From: a virus
Length of the DNA stretch: 50,616 bases
IMG/VR virus record: IMGVR_UViG_3300005613_004910
Coordinates: 1-50,616 of that record
Strand: one strand, 5' to 3'
Translations under genes and position numbers: made by a program
Shown here: positions 15,266 through 22,618 of the stretch, piece by piece
Numbering within the stretch: the stretch's first letter is position 1
Layout: each line of letters opens with the position of its first letter
The notes under the pieces: model-generated
What the model was told of the DNA's origin: nothing
Databases searched by the model: none
What the model saw: the letters and a program-made list of their open reading frames with translations, nothing else

Positions 15266-16675
15266 ATGAAGAAAGAAATTATCAATTATCTCAGAGCTGG
15301 TTTCCCTGCAATCTGGCTTCAAACACCAGAACCGAATAGGGTAAGGAAAAATGTCTATACATCTTTACAAGAGTTTGTTCGGAAAGATGGTAAGGGTTAT
15401 AATATCATCGAATGGACTAATACATTGGATCCAAACCCTTTGAAATCAATTCAACAATTGATTAAATCAGATCCATGTACAATATTATTTGCGTACAATT
15501 GGCATTGGTATGCAGATAAGCCACAGCTTATTCAATTACTGCAAGATAACATGCCAATTTGGGCAAGTCAGGCAAAGGCATTTATTGCTGTATCACCGCT
15601 GAACAAAATACCAATCGAATTGGAAAAGGATTTTGTTCTTTTAGATATGCCTTTGCCTGATGGAATTGAGATTGATGAGGCTATTAAAAAGATAGCAATA
15701 AATCAAAATCAAATCCCCAAAGGCAAAGACCTTGCAAGATTGATTTCTTCATGTAGAGGATTAACAAAGGCTGAACTGGACTCGGTTCTGGCATTGTCGC
15801 TTATTAGTAATGGCAATAGTTTTGACAAGAAAATTATTAATAAATATAAAACCATGGCAATCCAGAAAACTGGTTTCTTAGATGTTTTGCCACCGACAAT
15901 GAACTTCTCGGATATAATAGGTTATAATAATATCAAAAGTTTCATTCTGGAAACGATAGATAACCCGAAGGCTAAAGGTATCATGACCATCGGACCTCCA
16001 GGATGTGGGAAGACCTCGCTAATGAAGGCAGTAATTGGAGAGACTGGTAAGTTTGGCCTATCGGTGAATATGGGAAATCTGTTTAGCAAATATCAAGGTG
16101 AGACTGATCAAAATATAAATAAAGTGATCAAGATAATCACTGCTATTGGGGATTGTTTCGTGCTCATTGATGAATTTGAAAAGCAGTTTGCTGGTGCTTC
16201 GAGTGATGGAAGCTTGGATAGTGGCACTACCAGAAGAGCAACAGGGCGTTGGCTTGAGTTTTTGCAAGATAGGCCAAAAGGTGTTTATATCTGTGGAACA
16301 GCAAATTCATTTGCTGGCATTCCCGGAGAATATCTTAGACCTGGACGGTGGGATTCTTCTCCATTCTTTATTGACCTTCCTGCTAAGAAAACCAAATTGC
16401 AAATCCTAAAATACTATCTCAACAAAGCCAACATAAAGGTTACCAGAAAGGAATATCCAGAGATGGATCAGTATACTGGTGCTGAGATAGAAGCATTAGT
16501 ACATATTGCTGATATGCGAAACATGTCGTTGAAACAGGCAAGCTATTGTATTCTACCTCAAGCAAAAACAAAGGCAGAAGATATAACTGCTCTTAGAGCT
16601 TGGGCAAAAGGTAGAACAATCCCAGCCGAGGCAATTCCGCCTGTTGGGAGCATTAAAAGAAACATCGATCTATAA
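15266..16675 (+). CDS. Ycf46-like AAA+ ATPase
   Basis: A 469-residue AAA+ protein. The N-terminal ~200 residues resemble the Ycf46 leader domain (LRAGFPAIWLQTPEPNRV, later DLARLISSCRGLTKAELDSVL). The AAA+ module follows: Walker A GPPGCGKTSLMKAV near residue 243, Walker B CFVLIDEFEKQF near residue 296, sensor 1 GVYICGTANSF and an arginine-finger region (YLRPGRWD), then the helical lid. Ycf46 proteins are conserved in cyanobacteria and plastids with an unclear, possibly photosynthesis- or CO2-related role. In a phage it probably remodels a complex containing DUF1257/DUF2997. It has its own processed mRNA between hammerheads 7 and 8. Confidence 0.85.
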   Translation: MKKEIINYLRAGFPAIWLQTPEPNRVRKNVYTSLQEFVRKDGKGYNIIEWTNTLDPNPLKSIQQLIKSDPCTILFAYNWHWYADKPQLIQLLQDNMPIWASQAKAFIAVSPLNKIPIELEKDFVLLDMPLPDGIEIDEAIKKIAINQNQIPKGKDLARLISSCRGLTKAELDSVLALSLISNGNSFDKKIINKYKTMAIQKTGFLDVLPPTMNFSDIIGYNNIKSFILETIDNPKAKGIMTIGPPGCGKTSLMKAVIGETGKFGLSVNMGNLFSKYQGETDQNINKVIKIITAIGDCFVLIDEFEKQFAGASSDGSLDSGTTRRATGRWLEFLQDRPKGVYICGTANSFAGIPGEYLRPGRWDSSPFFIDLPAKKTKLQILKYYLNKANIKVTRKEYPEMDQYTGAEIEALVHIADMRNMSLKQASYCILPQAKTKAEDITALRAWAKGRTIPAEAIPPVGSIKRNIDL

Positions 16676-16682
16676 GTCAAAA

Positions 16683-16742
16683 TCCGAAACTCCCTGTAAC
16701 AAGGGAGTCTGCGTAAGATTGGAACTTGCGTACTGATGAGGA
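16683..16742 (+). ncRNA. Type II hammerhead ribozyme 8 (most divergent)
   Basis: GAAA at 16686-16689 and CTGATGA at 16733-16739. All three helices differ from the common forms yet stay paired: stem II TCC/GGA, stem III CTCCCT/AGGGAG, stem I TGCGTAAG/CTTGCGTA. The predicted cut is after GTC at 16709. This copy gives the strongest covariation evidence. Confidence 0.92.
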
Positions 16743-16779
16743 CACCTAATCAAAAAATAAAATAAAAAGGAGGAGTACT

Positions 16780-17964
16780 ATGGCAGAAGAAAAACTCACG
16801 TTTGGGAAGTCTAAAATGGGGACAGTACATATTCTTCAAAATGGTAAGGCTAAATGTGACAAAAAAATTGTAACTATAACAAGCGATCCTAAGCTAAAGA
16901 TTAAGGATGTCACATGTAGTAAATGTAGAAAGTATAAGGTTTTTCAACAGCATTTGAAAAATCCAGAAGTGTCTACCGCTGAACATAAACCGGAACCTGT
17001 GTCTGAACCGGAACCTGTGCCTGTGCCTGTGCCAGACCCTGCGCCTGAAGTTAAAGAAAAACCTGAGCCAAAAACTGAGGGAAAGAGAAAAGACATCGGA
17101 ATAAAAACTAAAATAGATAAGTCTAAAGAAATCTCTGAACAGATTGAACATAAACCGGAACCTGTGTCTGAACCGGAACCTGTGCCTGTGCCTGTGCCAG
17201 ACCCTGCGCCTGAAGTTAAAGAAAAACCTGAGCCAAAAACTGAGGAAGTTCCTCTTGGCCCACAATTTATAATAAGGTCAATCAATAGGGGCATGGGTGA
17301 GAATATCTGCATCGTTCATAAGCCAACCGGAAAGTTCTTCTTTGAGGGATTGCATAAGATGGTTGTCTACGATGTAATGAAAGCTTTAAATGGAATAAAA
17401 GATCAATGGTTATCGGAAACAGATCCGATGCCGAAGAACTTTGCCAAAAGATGTAGAAAGGCAATCAGACTTGCATACGAAATCTGTGACATCGACATAC
17501 CATCTGGCTTGAGAAAGTCTAAAGATGGTTCTCGAAGCAAAATCAAAAAACAACGTCAGAAGGAAAAGAAATCTAAGAGAAAGATTAAGCGAAGACCAAA
17601 GGCGAAGATTGAGACAGCACCCAGAAAGATTAAGAGAAGAACAAAGGTAAAACCTGCTGCTTTCCAGGCCAGAAAGATTAAGCGAAGGCCAAAGGCGAAG
17701 AATGAAGTGGTTGAAAAAGAAGTTAATGAGGAAATCATCTCTGAAAAGAAAATTGCAAAGATGGAGAAGATTGTTAGAAAAAAAATAGAGGAAGGATCTA
17801 TCTTTATAGATATGATCCAAAGCATCATCACTATGTTTGATGTGGACGAAACGACTGCAGATAAAATGATAAGACAAACTGTTACTGAAATGACCAGAGG
17901 ACAGGGAATACCCGTTTTTATAGCCCTTGCAAAGACAGTAGAAGACGATTTTTATTCATTATAA
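16780..17964 (+). CDS. Modular protein with Pro/Glu repeats and KIKRR array
   Basis: A 394-residue protein. Residues ~28-50 contain CDKK...CSKCRKYK, a possible small zinc knuckle. A Pro/Glu/Val-rich spacer (PEPVPVPVPDPAPEVK) is present twice because of an exact 100-nt DNA duplication (16981-17080 and 17146-17245). A globular segment follows (IRSINRGMGENICIVHKPTGKFFFEG). Then come three copies of KIKRR followed by P or T and K (SKRKIKRRPK, PRKIKRRTK, ARKIKRRPK). The C-terminal ~70 residues are a helical domain. AAAGGAGG precedes the ATG. Not a recognised family; a scaffold or nucleic-acid-associated role is the best guess. Confidence 0.6.
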   Translation: MAEEKLTFGKSKMGTVHILQNGKAKCDKKIVTITSDPKLKIKDVTCSKCRKYKVFQQHLKNPEVSTAEHKPEPVSEPEPVPVPVPDPAPEVKEKPEPKTEGKRKDIGIKTKIDKSKEISEQIEHKPEPVSEPEPVPVPVPDPAPEVKEKPEPKTEEVPLGPQFIIRSINRGMGENICIVHKPTGKFFFEGLHKMVVYDVMKALNGIKDQWLSETDPMPKNFAKRCRKAIRLAYEICDIDIPSGLRKSKDGSRSKIKKQRQKEKKSKRKIKRRPKAKIETAPRKIKRRTKVKPAAFQARKIKRRPKAKNEVVEKEVNEEIISEKKIAKMEKIVRKKIEEGSIFIDMIQSIITMFDVDETTADKMIRQTVTEMTRGQGIPVFIALAKTVEDDFYSL

Positions 17965-17968
17965 TAAA

Positions 17969-18027
17969 GCCGAAACCTCCCGTAAAAAGGAGGTCTGCCC
18001 ATGATGGTTCATGGGTACTGATGAGGC
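17969..18027 (+). ncRNA. Type II hammerhead ribozyme 9
   Basis: GAAA at 17972-17975 and CTGATGA at 18018-18024. Stem II GCC/GGC, stem III CCTCC/GGAGG, stem I TGCCCATG/CATGGGTA. The predicted cut is after GTC at 17995. It is the last ribozyme; the next transcript end is the terminator at 18942. Confidence 0.92.
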
Positions 18028-18066
18028 AACCTAACAATATTAATTTACTACAAAGGAGGATTTATT

Positions 18067-18936
18067 ATGAAACCAGAACAACTACAGGAAGGGGCTTTCT
18101 GTCAACTAAAAATTGGGCGGTGGGATGCGAGTGTACGTCTTCCAAAAGGAAAACTTGGAGACAAGGTACCAAAGAATATTATAAGAGCAACCCAAGACCT
18201 TATCGATGATAGAACACTCCTTAACGATATTGCTACAATAAAAAGGGCAGCAAAGGGATACCTGGTGAGAAACTCACTTCCGTTTAGTATGGATGGAGTT
18301 TTTTGGGTTAACAAAGAGCAAATTCCTGCGTTGGATGAAAAGTTCAAAGAATTTGAAGTTGAATATAAAAATCGTTTAGACAAACTTGTTAGAAATTATA
18401 TCAAGATGAAAAATGATTTTAGAAAAAAGTATCCAACTTATTACAACGGATCAAAGTATCCGACTGCTTCTAATCTTAGAAGAAAGTTCTATTTTAAGTG
18501 GCAGTTTTTTCAGTTTACTATCCCAGACAAAAAGATGAATATTCTGCCTCCGTCTATCTATAAAAAAGAAAAAGAGAAGATGTTGAATTTAGTGAAAGAT
18601 ATGGAAGAGATGACAATAACGATGGTAGGCAATCTGTTAATCAAAAGGGTTCAGAAGCTTTCAAAGCAATGTGTGACCGGCAAGATTAATGGTAATACAG
18701 TCAACTCCATAGAAAAATTTATGGGTCGTTGGGATACCCTATGGGGGGATTATGTTGATGAAAAGAGAATGAAAACTGCTATGAAAAAGATGAAGGAGGA
18801 AGTCAAGAATATGAGTACAGAGCGACTCAATAATAATGAAGACTTCAGAAACAAAATGGCAGGTAGTTTGGAATCAGTAATAAACCAAATCAAGAATATA
18901 CCAGGATTCGAACTTAAGAGGAAGTTGGACATCTAA
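18067..18936 (+). CDS. DUF3150-like phage protein
   Basis: A 289-residue protein resembling DUF3150: an N-terminal beta segment (FCQLKIGRWDASVRLPKGKLG), a helix pair (LNDIATIKRAAKGYLVRNSLPFSMDGVFWVNKEQIPALDEKFKEFE) and a long helical C-terminal half (NRLDKLVRNYIKMKNDF ... MKKMKEEVKNM). Proteins of this type are found in phages and near Ycf46-like or CbbQ-like AAA+ genes; their function is unknown. AAAGGAGG precedes the ATG. It is the last gene before the terminator, so it probably belongs to the same functional set as the ATPase upstream. Confidence 0.6.
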   Translation: MKPEQLQEGAFCQLKIGRWDASVRLPKGKLGDKVPKNIIRATQDLIDDRTLLNDIATIKRAAKGYLVRNSLPFSMDGVFWVNKEQIPALDEKFKEFEVEYKNRLDKLVRNYIKMKNDFRKKYPTYYNGSKYPTASNLRRKFYFKWQFFQFTIPDKKMNILPPSIYKKEKEKMLNLVKDMEEMTITMVGNLLIKRVQKLSKQCVTGKINGNTVNSIEKFMGRWDTLWGDYVDEKRMKTAMKKMKEEVKNMSTERLNNNEDFRNKMAGSLESVINQIKNIPGFELKRKLDI

Positions 18937-18941
18937 AATTG

Positions 18942-18979
18942 ATACTGGAACGGAATAAAACCCGTTCCAGTATTTCTGT
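18942..18979 (+). terminator. Intrinsic terminator closing the hammerhead unit
   Basis: ATACTGGAACGG and CCGTTCCAGTAT form a 12-bp stem with an A-rich loop, followed by TTCTGTTTT. It lies 5 nt after the stop of the last gene in the cluster. Confidence 0.85.
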
Positions 18980-19065
18980 TTTGGGAGTAATCGAATCTAA
19001 AGGCATATGACTCCTCTACCTTAGAACTTTCCTTAGTCAAAAAAAAATATAATAAGGATTTGGAT

Positions 19066-19599
19066 ATGAAAAATAAACATACCTGCAAATATTGTAAGTA
19101 CTGGACGGAATCAAAAGTGATAAAAAGGGTTAAGGCAAAAACCGGCCCAGATTATTTAAGAAGAAAGTGTAAATATCGAAGAAAACTAATAGATCTAAAC
19201 ACAGAATCATGCAGATTCTTTAACCCTCAAATTTTCTGGTGTAATAATTTCGAGTATAGAGTTGATTTTATAACTTGTCTCCTAAGGCGAAGAAACATTC
19301 TGGAACTTGAAACATGGAAGGTCTGTAAAAAATGTAGGCAATTTGATACAGAAGTAAAAAACATAGTAATTGATTATTGGGTTAATGGAGTAGAAGTAAG
19401 AATCCCAAAAGCAGAAGACATAATAAAACGAAAGACAAGAAAAGAGCTAAGAGAACATGTCAAGAAAAAGATTAAAGATATGGAAGATACAATAGGCAAA
19501 AGGAAGATAAAAAGGAGAAGCAAGATTAAACCTGAGACCAGGAAAATAAAGAGAAGAACGAAAACATCCAAAGTCAGAAAGATTAAGAGAAGATGTTAA
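19066..19599 (+). CDS. Cys-rich protein with C-terminal KIKRR triplet
   Basis: A 177-residue protein. The N-terminal part has CKYCKYW, RRKCKYRR, SCRFF, WCNNF and a later CKKCRQF, which suggests one or two zinc sites. A basic helix (KTRKELREHVKKKIKDM) leads to a C-terminal tail with three KIKRR units (KRKIKRRSK, TRKIKRRTK, VRKIKRRC). AAGGA lies 7 nt before the ATG at 19066; a TTG at 19060 is less likely. The tail is very like the internal array of the protein at 16780. No family is recognised; nucleic-acid binding is probable. Confidence 0.6.
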   Translation: MKNKHTCKYCKYWTESKVIKRVKAKTGPDYLRRKCKYRRKLIDLNTESCRFFNPQIFWCNNFEYRVDFITCLLRRRNILELETWKVCKKCRQFDTEVKNIVIDYWVNGVEVRIPKAEDIIKRKTRKELREHVKKKIKDMEDTIGKRKIKRRSKIKPETRKIKRRTKTSKVRKIKRRC

Positions 19600-19784
19600 A
19601 CAAGAACCAAAAAAAATTCATAAGAAAAAAAGTCAGGATGCTTGGAAGCTTTAAGAAAACAAAATTGTTTTATTGCAGTAATTGTGTAGTAGATAATTTT
19701 GCGAAGGAATATGCGATCAAAATATGGGGAATGAAAAATGCCAAAAAGAAAAAAGAAAAAAAGGAAGAAGGGCAAAAGGGGTAA
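19593..19784 (+). CDS. Small basic protein with CxxC
   Basis: A 63-residue, very basic protein. The start codon overlaps the last codons of the preceding gene, whose KIKRR-encoding purines (AAGAGAAG) double as its ribosome-binding site. It contains FYCSNCVVDNFAKEYA, a single CxxC. The C-terminus is poly-charged (KNAKKKKEKKEEGQKG) and overlaps the next gene by 47 nt. Function unknown. Confidence 0.45.
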   Translation: MLNKNQKKFIRKKVRMLGSFKKTKLFYCSNCVVDNFAKEYAIKIWGMKNAKKKKEKKEEGQKG

Positions 19785-20169
19785 AAGAATATCAGAGCAA
19801 AACTATATCAATGCATATAATATAATGTATGGGCAATGGACAAGTATTGCCCCATGTGATTATATAGAAGGAGAAAAGGATGCTAACGAGCCGAGCTATA
19901 TATCGACGGAAGTTATTATTTCTGATATGGTTTCAGCAGAGGAACAAGTAATCAAAAAACAAGAGTGGCATAATCTATCAGATGAAGCAAAAGAAATAAT
20001 TACTACAATAGTGTTTGGGCCATCAGAAATTCTCGAAATAATAAAAACCCCTCAACGCAAACTACTCACCAAAAAAAGTATAATGAAATATTTTAGACAA
20101 ATTTGGAAAAGTAAATTCATTAGCGGCTATACAATAAAGGAAATAGTCAAGTGGGTAAACCAACTATAA
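19738..20169 (+). CDS. Hypothetical protein with basic N-terminus
   Basis: A 143-residue protein. The first 17 residues are almost all Lys/Arg/Gly (MPKRKKKKRKKGKRGKR). The rest is helical: EEQVIKKQEWHNLSDEAKEII, SEILEIIKTPQRKLLTKKSIMKYFRQIW and a final YTIKEIVKWVNQL. The C-terminal half resembles small phage DNA-associated helical proteins, but I cannot name it. It overlaps the genes on both sides, consistent with coupled translation into the helicase. Confidence 0.5.
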   Translation: MPKRKKKKRKKGKRGKRISEQNYINAYNIMYGQWTSIAPCDYIEGEKDANEPSYISTEVIISDMVSAEEQVIKKQEWHNLSDEAKEIITTIVFGPSEILEIIKTPQRKLLTKKSIMKYFRQIWKSKFISGYTIKEIVKWVNQL

Positions 20170-21557
20170 CGATAATAGATAGTATACATTGTAAGGCGAA
20201 CAAAGAAGCACGGAAGGCTATTCTCCCTGCACTCAAGTATGAGAGCACTGTAACAAAACGTGGTAGATATGGCCGAAGGGTAATAACTAAAAAGGTATCT
20301 TACATGGTAACCGGCAGGGCAGGGACTGCCGGTACCTTCCTGACAGGCTTACTACCAAGAATAAAACTTTTCTGTAAACAAAAAAATATAGACATCTTAA
20401 TCACTGGTGAGGAAAACATCGAAGTTCTACCACCTACAAAAAAGCCAAAGCTAAATGGTATCGTTTTTAGACCAGATCAAAAAAAAGCACTAAGAGCAGT
20501 AAGGAAGTATAATACTGGGAGAGTAGTGTTCCCAACAGGAAGTGGGAAAACAATTATTGCATGCGGCATAATTGCTATGTTTGATGGGTATAGAGTTTTG
20601 TTTCTATGTCATACTAAAGACTTAATAGAACAAACACTTGAGCAATTCAAAAAATATTTTGCAAATAGAGATATATTTATAATTGGTGCTGGCTATAAAA
20701 CAAAATGGGGTACAGTTAAAAAGTCTGAGAGCCCAATACTATTGGCAACAATACAAAGTTTTTCAAAATTAGAACCAAAAGACTACACTGCTTTTTTTGA
20801 TATAACAATAGTCGATGAAGTTCATCATTTATCTTCAAGGAAGAGCCAGTATGGAAAGGTAATGGAAAGAAATTTATCTCCACGCAAATATGGCCTTACA
20901 GCTACTATACCAACCAAGCAAAAAGAGATATTAATTAATGAAGGGTTCTTCGGAGAGACAATAGCTGAGCTAAGTATAAAGAAAGGAGTTAAGAAGGGTA
21001 TAATAGCAAAGCCAAAAATAAATCTAATCCCGGTTCCACCACAGGCATCAATAATAAAAATATCAGGTGGCAAATATAAAAATTACTACATCTATGGGAT
21101 AGTAAAAAATAAAAAGAGAAACATGCTCATTTGTAGAGAAGTACAGAGAAGTTTAAAAAGAGGAGAAACTACATTAATTATAATAGACAGAACAGAGCAT
21201 GGATTCGAGATACAATCCTTACTAAAGCAAAATAAAATACATGCCCCATTTGTTTATGGAGCAACAGATAAGGTAGAAAGAGAAAAAGCAAAAAACAGTC
21301 TAATTAAAAGAAAAACAAAAGTAGTAATTTGTTCAAAGGTATGGAAGGAAGGGATCAATATTCCATCACTAAACCATATAATAAATGCTGCGGGTATGAA
21401 GGAAGAAAAGGGTGTTTTACAAACACTTGGAAGAGGATTGAGAACTACAAAAAATAAAAAAACAGTAAGGCTCACAGACTTTTTAGATTGCTATAAATAC
21501 CTGGCAGAGCATACAGTACAACGGATGCAAGTATATGTTAAACAAGGCTGGATATAG
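20151..21557 (+). CDS. SF2 DEAD/DEAH-type helicase (UvsW/RecG-like repair helicase)
   Basis: A 468-residue superfamily 2 helicase. The N-terminal ~100 residues are an accessory domain. Motif I is FPTGSGKT near residue 130, motif Ia VLFLCHTKDLIEQ, motif II DEVHH at residue 222, motif III GLTATI, and motif VI QTLGRGLRT near residue 430. Layout and size resemble T4 UvsW, which unwinds branched DNA and RNA-DNA hybrids and helps origin-to-recombination switching. It starts at GTG 20151, inside the end of the preceding gene, with AAAGGAAA upstream. It is followed by the second copy of the 72-nt RNA element and the primase. Confidence 0.85.
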   Translation: MGKPTITIIDSIHCKANKEARKAILPALKYESTVTKRGRYGRRVITKKVSYMVTGRAGTAGTFLTGLLPRIKLFCKQKNIDILITGEENIEVLPPTKKPKLNGIVFRPDQKKALRAVRKYNTGRVVFPTGSGKTIIACGIIAMFDGYRVLFLCHTKDLIEQTLEQFKKYFANRDIFIIGAGYKTKWGTVKKSESPILLATIQSFSKLEPKDYTAFFDITIVDEVHHLSSRKSQYGKVMERNLSPRKYGLTATIPTKQKEILINEGFFGETIAELSIKKGVKKGIIAKPKINLIPVPPQASIIKISGGKYKNYYIYGIVKNKKRNMLICREVQRSLKRGETTLIIIDRTEHGFEIQSLLKQNKIHAPFVYGATDKVEREKAKNSLIKRKTKVVICSKVWKEGINIPSLNHIINAAGMKEEKGVLQTLGRGLRTTKNKKTVRLTDFLDCYKYLAEHTVQRMQVYVKQGWI

Positions 21558-21581
21558 ATATTCTAAATATTGGGTAGACCC

Positions 21582-21663
21582 CGCCCATAAAAACCCGGTT
21601 TAGTCGGGCTAAGAACGCCTACAGTAGACGATCTTTTCAAAGGGTAGGGAAAGGTAAGGGGCG
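21582..21663 (+). ncRNA. Structured intergenic RNA element, copy 2
   Basis: Core 21589-21660 is nearly identical to 2568-2639. The inner CCCG/CGGG hairpin is kept, and the outer helix is CGCCC/GGGCG, replacing the A/T-rich helix of copy 1. It lies between the helicase stop and the primase start, about 35 nt before the primase ATG. Confidence 0.55.
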
Positions 21664-21697
21664 AAAAAATATGACCTTTAAATAGGCTATACCACAA

Positions 21698-22618
21698 ATG
21701 AACATAATAGACTTCTTAGAAGATAATGGAATTGAGTTTTGGACCAAAGGTAAAAATGTATCTCCGGGATGGATTAATATCCAATGTCCATTTTGTGATG
21801 ATGGCTCAAACCATCTTGGAATAAAAATAACGGATCTCAGAGTAAATTGTTGGAGATGTGGCGGACACAATATTATTAATCTCATTAAAAAAATAACAAA
21901 TGCTCCATATCCGGAAGTAAAATCTATATTCAAATTATTAAAGCAGAACCTGGGGGCGGGATACATTCCTCCTTTTGAAGATGCCTCATCAACATCAACA
22001 ACTTCGGAAATTGCTATCCTGCCCCCAGAATCTAAAGTGGTATTTCCAAAACCACATCTAAACTATCTCAAAAGCCGTGGTTTTAAATACCCCAAAAAAT
22101 TAATTAAGAAGTATAAACTGCTGGCAACCAATACTGTAGGAGATTATAAGTTCAGAATTATAATTCCTATTTATATAAATAGGAGTCTTGTTTCATTTAC
22201 TTCAAGGGATATAACCGGCCAACAGGATATAAAATATAAAACAGCTACTCCAAAAGAATCAATTATCGATCCAAAAGGGTGTGTTTATAATTATGATACT
22301 CTTACTAAAGGATGTGATGCGATAATTGTCGAAGGACCTGTAGATGTTTGGAAGATGGGGAAAGGTGCAATATCTATTTTAGGGATAAAGCATACTCAAA
22401 AGCAATTAGTTCTTATAAAGAAGAAAAAGATAAGGAATTTATTTATCATGTTTGATCGGGGTAAAAAAGAAAAAAGAGCTGCCCATAATCTTGGTAAGGT
22501 ATTTGCCCCGCTTGTTAAAAAGGTTGAAATTATAACTTTGCGCAAAGTGGGAGATCCAGGAGAACTAAAAGAAGAAGAAGCTAAAGTAATTAAAAAGCAA
22601 TTAGGATTTACTACATGA
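21698..22618 (+). CDS. DNA primase (CHC2 zinc finger plus Toprim)
   Basis: A 306-residue DnaG-type primase, shorter than bacterial DnaG and about the size of phage primases. The zinc-binding domain is at residues 30-56 (CPFCDDG ... VNCWRCGG). A linker leads to an RNA polymerase-like middle (YKFRIIIPIYINRSLVSFTSRDI) and a Toprim motif, IIVEGPVDVWKMG, near residue 208. The usual DxD-containing segment reads MFDRGKKEKRA, a variation that leaves a single Asp. It makes RNA primers for lagging-strand synthesis. The ribosome-binding site is weak, so the upstream structured element may control its translation. It forms a replication block with the loader and helicase downstream. Confidence 0.85.
   Translation: MNIIDFLEDNGIEFWTKGKNVSPGWINIQCPFCDDGSNHLGIKITDLRVNCWRCGGHNIINLIKKITNAPYPEVKSIFKLLKQNLGAGYIPPFEDASSTSTTSEIAILPPESKVVFPKPHLNYLKSRGFKYPKKLIKKYKLLATNTVGDYKFRIIIPIYINRSLVSFTSRDITGQQDIKYKTATPKESIIDPKGCVYNYDTLTKGCDAIIVEGPVDVWKMGKGAISILGIKHTQKQLVLIKKKKIRNLFIMFDRGKKEKRAAHNLGKVFAPLVKKVEIITLRKVGDPGELKEEEAKVIKKQLGFTT

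Noticed and set aside
16894-17312. Long minus-strand frames opposite the Pro/Glu-repeat gene and opposite the Asp-rich gene at 26079-26624
   Set aside because: Mirror frames of repetitive coding DNA without start signals.
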